Positions 26,932 to 36,369 of a DNA stretch of 64,000 nucleotides are shown here, piece by piece (within the stretch, counting starts at the first letter, position 1; each line of letters opens with the position of its first letter). The DNA is from Flavobacteriaceae bacterium MAR_2010_72 (GTDB lineage Bacteria; Bacteroidota; Bacteroidia; Flavobacteriales; Flavobacteriaceae): contig QXCW01000002.1 in NCBI GenBank assembly GCA_003550275.1, positions 1,798,001-1,862,000 on the forward strand, written 5' to 3'. A model generated the notes under the pieces. That model searched no databases, was not told the origin of the DNA, and saw only the letters and a list, made by a program, of their open reading frames with translations. Made by a program: the position numbers and the translations under genes.

Positions 26932-28110
26932 TTGAATAATGATATATTACATATTGAAGTACAGGATTTTATAAATTCAAATTTAAATTCTGAAATCAGC
27001 ACACTTTTACTTAAAGGAACGTCGTTTGTAGCTGTTGAAACTCGTGAAATCATAGAACAAATTGAGGCCAAAAACAAGTGTGAAATCAAGTTACCTACTT
27101 GGTTCAAAACACCAAATATCTACTACCCAAATAAGCTGAATATTGAGCAAACCTCTTCAGAACTTACAGCAGCATACAAATCACAATTCATAAAAGGCAA
27201 TTCGCTAATAGACATTACCGGTGGTTTTGGTGTAGATTGTTTTTATTTTTCAAAAACAATTCAACACATCACACACTGCGAAATTGACAAGCAGCTTTCG
27301 GAAATTGTTACTTACAATTTCAAGCAATTAAATGCCTGTCCTATTTCAACTCAAGCTATTGATGGCCTTGCCTATTTAAGGGATCATGATACTATTTTTG
27401 ACTGGATTTATATTGACCCATCTAGACGTCACGAAACTAAAGGAAAAGTCTTTTTTTTAAGTGATTGTTTACCAAATATCCCTGAACACCTAGACCTTTT
27501 ATTCAAACGTTCAAAAAACGTCCTTATCAAAACCTCACCATTACTAGATATTAGCGCTGGTTTAAATGAACTCATGCATGTGAAGTGTATCCATGTGGTT
27601 GCCGTTAACAACGACGTAAAAGAACTGCTTTGGGTTTTAGAGAAAAATTATGATGATGCCATTGAGGTCAAAGCAATTAATCTTACCAAACAAAACAATG
27701 ACACCTTCAATTTTATATTAGATAATGAGGCTCATGCTGAAGTACTATTCAATAAGCCACTCACCTATTTGTATGAGCCAAATGCAGCTATTTTAAAGTC
27801 TGGGGCGTTTAAATCGATATCCAAACATCTTGGCGTATCAAAACTACATGTCCATACGCATCTTTACACCAGTGATGAACTTATTGAATTCCCGGGTCGC
27901 CGATTTAAAATTGAGCACGTATTGCACTATAACAAAAAGTCAATGAAAGCATTGGGTTTTGATAAAGCCAATATCACAACGCGTAACTTCCCTGAAACCG
28001 TTTCTCAATTGCGAAAGAAGTTTAAAATTGGTGATGGCGGTAACGATTACCTCTTTTTCACAACAACTGGCAATAATGAGAAAATTATTGTAGCTTGTAA
28101 AAAGGTTTAA
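26932..28110 (+). CDS. Class I SAM-dependent methyltransferase with a THUMP-like C-terminus
   Basis: The 392-residue protein carries a Rossmann methyltransferase domain with LIDITGGFGVDCFYFSK (SAM motif I) near 95 and the DPSRR catalytic-loop motif IYIDPSRRH near 160. Its C-terminal half (FPGRRFKIEHVLHYNKK and IGDGGNDYLFF) resembles the ferredoxin/THUMP-like domains seen in the Porphyromonas PG_1098 family. The DPSR-type loop suggests RNA as a substrate, but the target is unknown. The start is TTG, seven bases after the stop of the permease gene; no in-frame ATG is nearby. It belongs to the operon with rsmE and the TrmH-type gene. Confidence 0.85.
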   Translation: MNNDILHIEVQDFINSNLNSEISTLLLKGTSFVAVETREIIEQIEAKNKCEIKLPTWFKTPNIYYPNKLNIEQTSSELTAAYKSQFIKGNSLIDITGGFGVDCFYFSKTIQHITHCEIDKQLSEIVTYNFKQLNACPISTQAIDGLAYLRDHDTIFDWIYIDPSRRHETKGKVFFLSDCLPNIPEHLDLLFKRSKNVLIKTSPLLDISAGLNELMHVKCIHVVAVNNDVKELLWVLEKNYDDAIEVKAINLTKQNNDTFNFILDNEAHAEVLFNKPLTYLYEPNAAILKSGAFKSISKHLGVSKLHVHTHLYTSDELIEFPGRRFKIEHVLHYNKKSMKALGFDKANITTRNFPETVSQLRKKFKIGDGGNDYLFFTTTGNNEKIIVACKKV

Positions 28111-28121
28111 CTGAAACAATT

Positions 28122-28448
28122 ATGGCTTACAATGAAAGACTTGCTAGCAGAATTAGGCAACAAATTCAGCAGTTTTCAGAAAAATTTACTGAAAAGAACA
28201 TGTTTGGAGGCTTATCCTTTTTGTACCAAGGAAAAATGACTATTGGAGTTGTAAAAGACGATTTAGCGGTTAGGGTTATTGATGCTAAAATGGAAGCTGA
28301 ATTAGCCAAACCCTATGTACGACCAATGGATTTCACCAAACGGCCCATGAAAGAATTTATTTATGTTTCTGAAGAAGGTTGTAAAACTGAAGCTCAACTA
28401 TTGCATTATATCGAACTGGGCCTGGAACATGCTAAAAGTAAATTATAA
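28122..28448 (+). CDS. TfoX/Sxy N-terminal domain protein
   Basis: The 108-residue protein is a stand-alone TfoX N-terminal domain with the family signature KNMFGGLSFLYQGKM near 25-40 and VRPMDFTKRPMKEF near 64-78. In gamma-proteobacteria full-length TfoX activates competence genes, but single-domain versions in Bacteroidota have no known role. It is the last gene of the operon. Its stop lies within six bases of the stop of the opposing truA-type gene. Confidence 0.87.
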   Translation: MAYNERLASRIRQQIQQFSEKFTEKNMFGGLSFLYQGKMTIGVVKDDLAVRVIDAKMEAELAKPYVRPMDFTKRPMKEFIYVSEEGCKTEAQLLHYIELGLEHAKSKL

Positions 28449-29228
28449 ATCGAAAGTTATCGAGTCCAAAATCAAACCAGAAGCTGAAGCAATATCATCC
28501 AAAACGACTTGACTATCATTTTTTAAACTATCTTTAATAAAATCCAGAGTGATTTCTCCTTTTCCTAATTTAGCCAAAATACCCATTATCAAACGTACTT
28601 GATTTTGACCAAAACCTTTTGCTTTAATTTTATATAGATACGATTTCCTTGGAAAAAAACTCGCATCATATAGAGTATTTTCAACAATTTCAGAGCTCAA
28701 TATCGTTCTGTGATATAAACCCTCGTCCTTAACATTTGAACAATAACTTTTAAAATAATGTTCGCCTTCAAATAGTTTAGCGCCCAATTTCATGCGTTCA
28801 ATATCTAATTCGTCTCTAAAGGTGGTCATAATAGAAGCGCAAAACGGATGCGTTTTTTCTCCATGAGCGAACAAATAATGATATTCCTTGATTTTAGAAC
28901 TTTGAATTATATTAAACTCTTTTGAGATTTCAACGACCGAAAGGGCCTTGATATCTTGAGGTAAGTAATAATTGAATTTATTCAAAAATGCTTCAAAATC
29001 AAGAATGGGGTAATCTATAAACAATTCAAAAGCAGATGCATTTGCAGAAACCATAGCATCTGTTCTGCTAGCCCCTAATGTTTTAAATGTAGAATCACTT
29101 TCAAAGATATAACTCAGGGTTTTATCAATCATTAAATGCACGGTTTTTAGCTTAGTTTGCTTTTGCCATCCGTGATAACGAAACCCTAAATATTGAATGG
29201 TTATAAGATAGTAATATCTCTTTTTCAA
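28443..29228 (-). CDS. truA: TruA-family tRNA pseudouridine synthase, last gene of the his operon
   Basis: TruA converts uridines 38-40 of the tRNA anticodon arm to pseudouridine. The 261-residue protein has the fold start YYYLITIQYLGFRYHGWQ and the catalytic Asp57 in ASRTDAM. The usual RTDxGVHA is altered to RTDAMVSA, so this is a divergent paralogue. Residues near 205-215 (GFGQNQVRLIMG) match the conserved late motif (usually F-L-x-x-M-V-R). Its ATG immediately follows the hisIE stop, so it is part of the his operon. In Salmonella truA is hisT and controls his attenuation, which makes the placement notable. It could instead have a different RNA target. Confidence 0.82.
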   Translation of the reverse strand: MKKRYYYLITIQYLGFRYHGWQKQTKLKTVHLMIDKTLSYIFESDSTFKTLGASRTDAMVSANASAFELFIDYPILDFEAFLNKFNYYLPQDIKALSVVEISKEFNIIQSSKIKEYHYLFAHGEKTHPFCASIMTTFRDELDIERMKLGAKLFEGEHYFKSYCSNVKDEGLYHRTILSSEIVENTLYDASFFPRKSYLYKIKAKGFGQNQVRLIMGILAKLGKGEITLDFIKDSLKNDSQVVLDDIASASGLILDSITFDL

Positions 29229-29825
29229 TTAGTGTCTGTTTTTGAGAATCTTGATCACATCATCCATAGTATAACCCTTCGCCTGAAGTAACATCAAATA
29301 ATGGAATAACAAATCGGCGCTTTCATTTAAAAACAGCTCGTCATTGCTGTCCTTCGCCTCAATGATGACTTCAACAGCTTCCTCTCCTACTTTTTGCGCC
29401 ACTTTGTTTATTCCTTTTGAAAATAACGATGACACATACGATTCTTCAGGGCTAAAGTTGTCCCTTCGATCTTTGATAATGTGTTCTAAATAAGAAATAA
29501 AACCGAAGGTTTCAGTATTAGATTCATTCCAACAGGTATCGGTACCCTTATGACACGTTGGACCTTTTGGGTTCACTTGAATCAGCAAAGTATCATTGTC
29601 ACAATCTAATTTCAAGCTTACAAGATTCAAAACATTACCACTTTCTTCTCCCTTGGTCCATAAGCGGTTTTTAGTTCGGCTATAGAATGTCACCAGTTTA
29701 GTTTCTTGGGTTTTTTCAAGCGCTTCCTGGTTCATATAACCCAACATCAAAACGTTTTTTGTTGTGGCATCTTGAATGATTACTGGCACCAATCCATCGT
29801 TATTTTTGTTAAAATATATTTTCAT
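29229..29825 (-). CDS. hisI: Bifunctional phosphoribosyl-AMP cyclohydrolase / phosphoribosyl-ATP pyrophosphatase
   Basis: HisIE carries out steps 2 and 3 of histidine synthesis. The N-terminal cyclohydrolase (1 to about 105) has the metal motifs LDCDNDTL and GPTCHKGTDTCW. The C-terminal pyrophosphatase (from about 108) shows KVGEEAVEVIIEAKD with the EEAxE metal site. The length of 198 is normal for the fused form. Its start overlaps the hisF stop by one base and its stop abuts the truA-type start. The fused arrangement is typical of enteric bacteria and Bacteroidota. Confidence 0.97.
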   Translation of the reverse strand: MKIYFNKNNDGLVPVIIQDATTKNVLMLGYMNQEALEKTQETKLVTFYSRTKNRLWTKGEESGNVLNLVSLKLDCDNDTLLIQVNPKGPTCHKGTDTCWNESNTETFGFISYLEHIIKDRRDNFSPEESYVSSLFSKGINKVAQKVGEEAVEVIIEAKDSNDELFLNESADLLFHYLMLLQAKGYTMDDVIKILKNRH

Positions 29826-30580
29826 TACAATCGAACTTCAATATTGTTTTTTCTTAATTCTTCCTTTAAATCCTTTATTTCGATTTCTCCGAAATGAAAA
29901 ACACTTGCTGCCAAGGCGGCATCAGATTTTCCAACTTTAAACGTATCTACAAAATGCTGAACACTTCCTGCGCCACCTGAAGCAATTAAAGGAATGTTCA
30001 ATGTTGTAGATAATTGCGCCAAAGCTTCATTTGCAAAACCATCCTTTGTACCATCATTATTCATGGAAGTGAAAAGTATTTCTCCAGCACCACGTTGTTC
30101 CACCTCTTTTGCCCAATCAAATAAATCCAGATCTGTTGGAATACTTCCGCCAGCTAAATGGACTTTCCATTGCTTGTTAATTTGTTTTGCATCAATTGCG
30201 ACTACTATACACTGGCTACCAAACTTATTAGACAATTCATTTATCAATCCGGGGCGTTTTATAGCTGATGAATTGATTGAAACCTTGTCAGCCCCGCATT
30301 TAAGCAAAGCATCAACGTCTTCAATAGAGGAAATACCGCCACCAACGGTGAACGGGATATTGACCTGTTCTGCCACACGAAGTACCATGTCTAATGTGGT
30401 TTTTCGGGCTTCAAGAGTTGCTGAAATATCTAAAAACACGAGCTCATCTGCACCTTTTTCTGCATATTGCTTGGCTAAAGCTACAGGGTCACCAGCATCT
30501 ATTAAATTCACAAAATTAACCCCTTTAACGGTACGGCCATTTTTAATATCCAAACAAGGTATAATTCGTTTTGTAAGCAT
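29825..30580 (-). CDS. hisF: Imidazole glycerol phosphate synthase cyclase subunit
   Basis: HisF, with HisH, forms imidazole glycerol phosphate and AICAR from PRFAR. The 251-residue (beta-alpha)8 barrel has the catalytic Asp11 ([11 protein letters not shown]) and Asp130 (VVAIDAK), with phosphate loops TVGGGI and IASGGAGS. The length is typical. It follows hisA after six bases. Confidence 0.97.
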   Translation of the reverse strand: MLTKRIIPCLDIKNGRTVKGVNFVNLIDAGDPVALAKQYAEKGADELVFLDISATLEARKTTLDMVLRVAEQVNIPFTVGGGISSIEDVDALLKCGADKVSINSSAIKRPGLINELSNKFGSQCIVVAIDAKQINKQWKVHLAGGSIPTDLDLFDWAKEVEQRGAGEILFTSMNNDGTKDGFANEALAQLSTTLNIPLIASGGAGSVQHFVDTFKVGKSDAALAASVFHFGEIEIKDLKEELRKNNIEVRL

Positions 30581-30586
30581 ATTTAA

Positions 30587-31321
30587 TTATATCACACGTT
30601 CTAAATCACGTAAATCTATATGGCCTTCATATAAAGCTTTCCCAATTATAGCCCCTTCACAGCCCAATGTTCGCAGTTGTTTTATATCGTCTATTGAAGT
30701 TACTCCTCCAGAAGCTATTAGTTTTATAGACTGTCCATCACTATTACTGGAACATTCATCAATTATTTTTTTGTATAATTCAAAAGAAGGCCCTTCGAGC
30801 ATTCCATCTTTAGAAATATCGGTACATATCACATATTGAATCCGTTTCTTTTGATACGCTTTTATGAAAGGAATAAGATCTTCCGAACTATTTTGCTGCC
30901 AGCCATTTATAGCTATTTTACCTTGATTGCTATCGGCACCTAAAATGATTTTTTGTCCGCCATATTTTGCTATCCAACCTTCAAAAGTATTTGGGTCTTT
31001 GACCGCTATACTCCCGCCTGTAATTTGTTTGGCTCCAGAATTGAATGCTATATATAAATCTTCATTAGATTTTAAACCCCCTCCAAAATCAATTTTTAAA
31101 CTTGTTTTGGATGCAATTTGCTCCAATACTTTAAAATTAACGATGTGTTGTGCTTTTGCACCATCGAGGTCAACCAAATGTAAATATTCAATTCCTGAAG
31201 CTTCAAATTGCTTAGCAACCTCTAAAGGGTTTTCATTATAAACCTTTTTGGTATTATAATCGCCCTTAGTCAATCGTACACATTTACCGTCTATAATATC
31301 TATTGCTGGGATAATTCTCAT
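30587..31321 (-). CDS. hisA: ProFAR isomerase
   Basis: HisA isomerises ProFAR to PRFAR in histidine synthesis. The 244-residue barrel shows the catalytic Asp8 ([16 protein letters not shown]) and Asp130 (ILGADSN), with the phosphate-binding loops DFGGGL and IASGGV. It lies between hisH and hisF with only 1-6 base gaps, as expected for enzymes of consecutive steps. Confidence 0.97.
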   Translation of the reverse strand: MRIIPAIDIIDGKCVRLTKGDYNTKKVYNENPLEVAKQFEASGIEYLHLVDLDGAKAQHIVNFKVLEQIASKTSLKIDFGGGLKSNEDLYIAFNSGAKQITGGSIAVKDPNTFEGWIAKYGGQKIILGADSNQGKIAINGWQQNSSEDLIPFIKAYQKKRIQYVICTDISKDGMLEGPSFELYKKIIDECSSNSDGQSIKLIASGGVTSIDDIKQLRTLGCEGAIIGKALYEGHIDLRDLERVI

Positions 31322-31322
31322 G

Positions 31323-31904
31323 TTATAATTCTAAAAAATTTTTCAATAACAGTTCACCTGCACTTGCACTTTTTTCTGGGTGAAATTGAACACCGTAAAA
31401 ATTATCATGCTCCAATGCCGAAGCATATTCAAAACCATAAGATGTGGTGGCGATAGCTTGTTCACAATTTTCGGCATAATAACTATGCACAAGGTACATA
31501 AAGGCATTGTCATTTATGCCCTTAAATAAATTAGATTTTAAACCCGTAATTGTGTTCCATCCCATTTGAGGCACCTTTAGATCTTTGGAAAAACGCTTAA
31601 CTGATGTGTCAAAAATCCCAAGACCCTTTGTTTGTCCTTCTTCAGTGTCATTGCACAGCAATTGCATTCCCAAACAAATACCAAGAACAGGCTGTTTAAG
31701 TTTCGGAATTAATCCATCCAATCCACTTTCTTTTAACATTGATATCGCACTACTCGCTTCTCCAACACCAGGAAAAATAACTCTATCTGCCGCAATAATT
31801 TCTTCCGGTTGATTTGATAAAATGGCATCAACTCCCAATCGCTTAAAAGCAAACTGAATACTTTTAATATTGCCCGCACCATAATCTATTATTACTACCT
31901 TCAC
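31323..31904 (-). CDS. hisH: Imidazole glycerol phosphate synthase glutaminase subunit
   Basis: HisH releases ammonia from glutamine and feeds it to HisF. The 193-residue class I amidotransferase has the nucleophile Cys77 (GICLGMQLL) and the His175/Glu177 pair in VQFHPEKS. The oxyanion-strand region is PGVGEA. Length and order are standard. It is followed one base later by hisA. Confidence 0.97.
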   Translation of the reverse strand: MKVVIIDYGAGNIKSIQFAFKRLGVDAILSNQPEEIIAADRVIFPGVGEASSAISMLKESGLDGLIPKLKQPVLGICLGMQLLCNDTEEGQTKGLGIFDTSVKRFSKDLKVPQMGWNTITGLKSNLFKGINDNAFMYLVHSYYAENCEQAIATTSYGFEYASALEHDNFYGVQFHPEKSASAGELLLKNFLEL

Positions 31905-31925
31905 TTTTAATCAATTTTTAATGTA

Positions 31926-33062
31926 TTAAAGCATTCCTTTTGTTGATGGCAAAATCATTTTTTCTACATCCCTTTTAACCGCCATTTTTATGGATTTTGC
32001 AAATGCTTTGAAAATAGCTTCGATTTTGTGGTGCTCGTTAGTACCTTCGGCTTTAATGTTTAAATTACATTTAACACCGTCACTGAAGGATTTAAAGAAA
32101 TGATAAAACATTTCCGTAGGCATTTTACCAATCATTTCACGGTTGAATTCAGCATCCCAAACGAGCCAATTTCGACCACCAAAATCTATAGCTACTTGAG
32201 AAAGGCAATCGTCCATAGGCAAACAGAAGCCGTAGCGTTCAATTCCTAACTTGTTACCCAGAGTTTGGGCAAAAACTTCACCAAGTGCAATAGCCGTATC
32301 TTCAATAGTATGATGCTCATCAACTTCCAAATCCCCTTTTACCTTAATAGTCAAATCCAATTGGCCATGTCGTGCAATTTGATCTAACATATGATCAAAG
32401 AACGCAAGTCCTGTATCAATAGAACTTTGTCCAGTTCCGTCCAAATTCAATTTTATGGCAATTTGGGTTTCATTTGTGTTTCTAACGATAGATCCTGTTC
32501 GATCTTGAACTTTTAGAAATTTGTAAATATCTTCCCAGTTGTTGGTTTCAAGGGCGATAAAGGAATTCAACTCCTCTCGTTTTACGGTTATTTCATTTGT
32601 TCCTAAATGGGTTTCATCATTGATAAAAATTCCTTTGGCATCTAAATTTTTGGCAAGCTCTATATCCGTTAGCCGATCACCAATTACAAATGAATTTGCT
32701 AAATCATAGTCATCAGTAAAATACTTGGTCAACAACCCTGTTTTTGGCTTTCGTGTCGGCGCATTATCCTTTGGAAACGTCCTATCGATAATTTCTTCCT
32801 TAAATACAATACCTTCTGCCTTAAAAGTTTCAATAATAAAATTATGCACTGGCCAGAACGTGTCTTCAGGGTAAGCATCTGTTCCTAATCCATCTTGATT
32901 AGTCACCATAACAAGCTCAAAATCTAACTCTTTTGCTATTCGTCCTAAATATTGAAACACCTTTGGATAGAATACAAGTTTCTCGAAACTATCTATTTGT
33001 TCATCTTCAGGCTCTTTTATGATGGTACCATCTCTATCAATAAACAATACTTTTTGACTCAT
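31926..33062 (-). CDS. hisB: Bifunctional histidinol-phosphatase / imidazoleglycerol-phosphate dehydratase
   Basis: The 378-residue fused HisB performs steps 6 and 8. The N-terminal HAD phosphatase (1 to about 165) has Asp9 and Asp11 in DRDGTI. The C-terminal dehydratase (about 187-378) shows the metal-binding DEHHTIED and [18 protein letters not shown] motifs. This fused form is shared by enteric bacteria and many Bacteroidota. Its start codon overlaps the stop of hisC, so it is coupled with it. Confidence 0.97.
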   Translation of the reverse strand: MSQKVLFIDRDGTIIKEPEDEQIDSFEKLVFYPKVFQYLGRIAKELDFELVMVTNQDGLGTDAYPEDTFWPVHNFIIETFKAEGIVFKEEIIDRTFPKDNAPTRKPKTGLLTKYFTDDYDLANSFVIGDRLTDIELAKNLDAKGIFINDETHLGTNEITVKREELNSFIALETNNWEDIYKFLKVQDRTGSIVRNTNETQIAIKLNLDGTGQSSIDTGLAFFDHMLDQIARHGQLDLTIKVKGDLEVDEHHTIEDTAIALGEVFAQTLGNKLGIERYGFCLPMDDCLSQVAIDFGGRNWLVWDAEFNREMIGKMPTEMFYHFFKSFSDGVKCNLNIKAEGTNEHHKIEAIFKAFAKSIKMAVKRDVEKMILPSTKGML

Positions 33063-34108
33063 GATATGTGTTTTAAAATCTGGATTAACTTTTTATTTTC
33101 TTTTGGTGTGCCGACAGTGAATCGAAGACAATTTTCACAAAGTTTTTCTTTTGTTCTATTTCTAATCACAATGCCGTTATCTATTAATTGGTTATAACGT
33201 TTTGGGGCATCATCAACTTTAACCAACACAAAATTCGCATCAGTCGGATAGATTTCAAAAATAAATGGAAGGTTTTTGAGTTCTGAAATTAACAGCTCAC
33301 GTTCGAATATAATGGATTCTATTTCTTTAGCTACAGCATCAGTATTGACTAACCTTTCCATTGCCTTTTGCTGGGTCAATTCATTCACGTTATAAGGCGG
33401 CTTTATTTTATTCAATACCGAAATGATTTCAGGTGATGAATAACAAATACCTAATCGTATTCCGGCCATACCATAAGCTTTTGAAAGGGTTTGCGTCACT
33501 ATAAGATTAGGAAACTCGTTCAATCGGGTCAACCAACTTTTCTGTTCTGAAAAATCGATATAAGCTTCATCAATAACCACCAAACCCTCAAATAAGTTTA
33601 AAAGTTTTTCTATATTTTCGTTTGAAAAACTATTCCCTGTTGGATTGTTAGGCGAACAAATAAATATGATTTTGGATTTGAAGTCAGCGCTACTAAAAAT
33701 AGCTTCCAAATTTGGTTGAAATTGATTGGTTAATGGGATTTTACGATTTTCAATCGTATTGATTTTTGCCAATACCTCATACATCCCATAGGTTGGAGGC
33801 ATGGTGATAATATTGTCTTCTTTAGGTTCACAAAATGCCCTGAAGATCAAATCCAACACTTCATCACTTCCATTTCCCAATAAAATTTGATCTGTACTAA
33901 GTCCCTTTTTTTCGGAAAGTAATTGCTTAACTTTATGTTGTTGAGGATCTGGGTAGCGATTCACTCCATTCTCAAACGGATTTTCGTTGGCATCCAGAAA
34001 AACCATATCGCTTGTAAATTCTTTAAACTCATCACGAGCAGAGGAATAGGGTTTCAAAGCCTTTACGTTAGGACGTATAAGCGTATTTATGTTAAAGTCC
34101 TTTTTCAT
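33059..34108 (-). CDS. hisC: Histidinol-phosphate aminotransferase
   Basis: HisC transfers an amino group from glutamate to imidazole-acetol phosphate using PLP. The 349-residue fold-type I enzyme shows [11 protein letters not shown] near 150-160, [10 protein letters not shown] with the PLP-contacting Asp, and [14 protein letters not shown] with the catalytic Lys. It overlaps hisD and hisB by four bases each, indicating tight coupling. Confidence 0.96.
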   Translation of the reverse strand: MKKDFNINTLIRPNVKALKPYSSARDEFKEFTSDMVFLDANENPFENGVNRYPDPQQHKVKQLLSEKKGLSTDQILLGNGSDEVLDLIFRAFCEPKEDNIITMPPTYGMYEVLAKINTIENRKIPLTNQFQPNLEAIFSSADFKSKIIFICSPNNPTGNSFSNENIEKLLNLFEGLVVIDEAYIDFSEQKSWLTRLNEFPNLIVTQTLSKAYGMAGIRLGICYSSPEIISVLNKIKPPYNVNELTQQKAMERLVNTDAVAKEIESIIFERELLISELKNLPFIFEIYPTDANFVLVKVDDAPKRYNQLIDNGIVIRNRTKEKLCENCLRFTVGTPKENKKLIQILKHIS

Positions 34109-35388
34109 TTTAAATCATTTAGTCGTAAAGTCACAGCATTCTTATGGGCTTGAAGACCTTCAGCCTCTGCCATTAACTCAATGGTTTTACCAATATTCAA
34201 TAGCCCTTCTTTAGAAATCTTTTGAAATGTGATACTCTTCAAGAAGCTATCTAAATTAACACCTGAATAGGCTTTGCTAAATCCGTTCGTTGGCAAAGTA
34301 TGGTTCGTACCCGAGGCATAATCCCCAGCACTTTCAGGGGTATAATTTCCAATAAACACGGAGCCTGCATTACAAATTCCATTTATATAAAGTGATTCGT
34401 TTTTTGAACAAATTATAAAATGTTCTGGACCATAGGTATTAATCAATTCTAAAGCTAACTCGTCAGACTCTACAAGAATCAATTTAGAGTTCTCGATGGC
34501 TTTTTCGGCAATAGCCTTTCTTGGGAGCACGTCTAATTGCTTATCAACTTCTTGAGACACTTTAGAAATGAGTTTTTTTGAAGTCGACACCAAAATCACT
34601 TGACTATCAATCCCATGTTCTGCTTGACTCAACAAATCTGAAGCCACATAGCTTGCATTGGCAATTTCGTCAGCCATTACCAAAAGCTCACTTGGCCCTG
34701 CTGGCATATCAATAGCGACTCCATATTTGGTTGCCAATTGCTTTGCAACGGTTACAAATTGATTTCCAGGTCCGAAAATTTTATTCACTTTTGGGATAGT
34801 CTCTGTACCAAAGGTTAATCCCGCAATGGCCTGAATACCACCAACTTTTACAATTTTTGAAACACCGCATAAGTGTGCTGCATATAAAATTTCATTGGCT
34901 ATTTTTCCTTTAGTATTTGGCGGCGAACATAAAATAATTTCTTTGCAGCCAGCTATTTGTGCAGGAATTGCCAACATTAAAACTGTTGAAAACAGGGGTG
35001 CTGTCCCTCCTGGAATATAAAGCCCTACATTTTCAATCGGTCGTTTTTCCTGCCAGCATTGAACGCCTTTTGTGGTTTCTACTTCAACTTTAGCTGTTTT
35101 TTGAGCGCTGTGAAATTTTTCTATATTCGACTTGGCAACTTGAATTGCAGCCTTTAGTTCTGGATTTACCTCATTAACAGCCTGTTCAACTTCGTCAGTG
35201 CTGACCAATTGTGATTTTAAGCTAACTTTATCAAACTTAATGGTATAGTCTGCAATAGCTGAATCACCATTTTGTTTAACATCATTAAAAACCTTTATTA
35301 CAACTTGTTCGATATCGTCAACCGTTTGTGTGGGTCGTTTTAAAAGCTCTGGCCACGTCTCGCGTGATGGATTTTCTATAATCTTCAT
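34105..35388 (-). CDS. hisD: Histidinol dehydrogenase
   Basis: HisD oxidises histidinol to histidine in the last two steps. The 427-residue protein has GGTAPLFSTVLMLAIPA near 111, the zinc-site stretches SEHG (QAEHGIDSQ) and PEHF (YGPEHFI), and the conserved TNHTLPT near the C-terminus. An upstream in-frame start would add eight residues inside the end of hisG, but the ATG at 35388 gives the family-typical N-terminus MKIIENPS, so it is preferred. It follows hisG after four bases. Confidence 0.96.
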   Translation of the reverse strand: MKIIENPSRETWPELLKRPTQTVDDIEQVVIKVFNDVKQNGDSAIADYTIKFDKVSLKSQLVSTDEVEQAVNEVNPELKAAIQVAKSNIEKFHSAQKTAKVEVETTKGVQCWQEKRPIENVGLYIPGGTAPLFSTVLMLAIPAQIAGCKEIILCSPPNTKGKIANEILYAAHLCGVSKIVKVGGIQAIAGLTFGTETIPKVNKIFGPGNQFVTVAKQLATKYGVAIDMPAGPSELLVMADEIANASYVASDLLSQAEHGIDSQVILVSTSKKLISKVSQEVDKQLDVLPRKAIAEKAIENSKLILVESDELALELINTYGPEHFIICSKNESLYINGICNAGSVFIGNYTPESAGDYASGTNHTLPTNGFSKAYSGVNLDSFLKSITFQKISKEGLLNIGKTIELMAEAEGLQAHKNAVTLRLNDLK

Positions 35389-35392
35389 AAGC

Positions 35393-36250
35393 TTAAATAA
35401 CCATATTGTCAATTGGACACACTAAAATACCTTGAGCTCCTTTTGCCTTAAGCTCATCAATAATTTCCCAGAATTCATTTTTATTAATTACGGAATGTAC
35501 TGAACTCCACCCAGCTTCAGCTAAAGGTAGAACTGTTGGGCTTTTCATACCAGGCAGCACATTAATGATATCCTGAAGCTTGTCATTTGGTGCATTTAGA
35601 AGAATATATTTAGATTGTCTTCCTTTTAAAACTGATTGGAATCTAAATTGTAATCGATTTAAAATGTTTTGTTTTTCTTCAGAAATTACTGGAGAGGCTG
35701 CCAAAACGGCTTCAGATTTTAAAATAACTTCTACTTCTTTTAAATTATTTTTAAAGAGTGTACTCCCACTAGAAACGATATCTACAATAGCATCAGCAAG
35801 ACCAATGTTTGGGGCAATTTCAACCGAGCCATTAATAATATGAAGATTAGCATTAATGTTGTTATTCTGCAAAAACTCATTCACAGTATTTGGATACGAT
35901 GTAGCGATACGTTTGCCTTCTAAATCCTGAACACCTTTATACTTGAAGGTTTTTGGAACTGCGACAGATACTTTACAGGTTGAAAAGCCAAGTTTTTCAA
36001 CAACCGTGATACCTTTCCCTTTTTCGAACAATACATTTTCACCAATAATAGCCGCATCAACAACTCCGTCTTTAAGGTATTGTGGAATATCGCCATTACG
36101 CAAATAAAATACTTCCAACGGAAAATTTCTAGCTGAAGCTTTTAGTTGGTCCTTTCCGTTATCTATGGAAATCCCAACTTCTTTAAGGATTTGCATGGAA
36201 TCATCATGTAGACGACCCGATTTTTGAACTGCAAGTTTTAGTTTACTCAT
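35393..36250 (-). CDS. hisG: ATP phosphoribosyltransferase (long form)
   Basis: HisG starts histidine synthesis by joining PRPP and ATP and is normally feedback-inhibited by histidine. The 285-residue long form has the catalytic domains (KLAVQKSGRLHD at the start, IVSSGSTLFKNN for PRPP binding) and a C-terminal ACT-like regulatory domain (about 215-285), so it should not need HisZ. It is the first structural gene of the operon. The region upstream to 36411 carries a leader peptide and attenuator. Confidence 0.96.
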   Translation of the reverse strand: MSKLKLAVQKSGRLHDDSMQILKEVGISIDNGKDQLKASARNFPLEVFYLRNGDIPQYLKDGVVDAAIIGENVLFEKGKGITVVEKLGFSTCKVSVAVPKTFKYKGVQDLEGKRIATSYPNTVNEFLQNNNINANLHIINGSVEIAPNIGLADAIVDIVSSGSTLFKNNLKEVEVILKSEAVLAASPVISEEKQNILNRLQFRFQSVLKGRQSKYILLNAPNDKLQDIINVLPGMKSPTVLPLAEAGWSSVHSVINKNEFWEIIDELKAKGAQGILVCPIDNMVI

Positions 36251-36264
36251 TTTTTGTTTTTTTA

Positions 36265-36315
36265 TTTGAGTAAATCACCAAGGCATAATTAAAAAACCCG
36301 TTTGATTTACTCAAA
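36265..36315 (-). repeat. 13-bp inverted repeat between the his attenuator and hisG
   Basis: The arm at 36265-36277 (TTTGAGTAAATCA on the plus strand) is perfectly complementary to 36303-36315. The distal arm overlaps the loop and 3' arm of the terminator. The proximal arm ends 15 bases upstream of the hisG ATG. In a read-through transcript this pairing would exclude the terminator stem and bring structure close to the hisG start. The function is inferred. Confidence 0.6.
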
Positions 36316-36322
36316 CGGGTTT
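36287..36322 (-). terminator. his attenuator terminator
   Basis: On the minus strand a perfect 12-bp stem (AAACCCGTTTGA with TCAAACGGGTTT, plus-strand 36311-36322 and 36294-36305) with a 5-base loop is followed by TTTTTTAATT. It lies after the leader ORF and before hisG, so it would stop transcription when the leader is fully translated. Confidence 0.85.
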
Positions 36323-36369
36323 AAAAATATATTTTGAATTTATTCAATACATTTTCAGCTCGCTTGAGT
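36309..36369 (-). promoter_or_regulatory. Candidate antiterminator pairing of the his leader
   Basis: Minus-strand ACTCAAGCG (plus 36361-36369, leader codons 15-17) can pair with CGTTTGAGT (plus 36309-36317, loop plus 5' arm of the terminator): nine pairs with one G-U. A ribosome stalled at the His codons would leave the first segment free; a ribosome at the stop codon would cover it. This is the geometry expected for ribosome-mediated attenuation. It is read by eye and has not been folded computationally. Confidence 0.6.

Noticed and set aside
29994-30839. A 281-residue open frame on the plus strand over hisF and hisA
   Set aside because: It is antisense to two well-conserved his genes, shows no family motif and has low-quality composition; it is a coding shadow.
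35389-35412. Upstream start for hisD
   Set aside because: It would extend into hisG and add eight residues not expected in the family; the ATG at 35388 is adequate.
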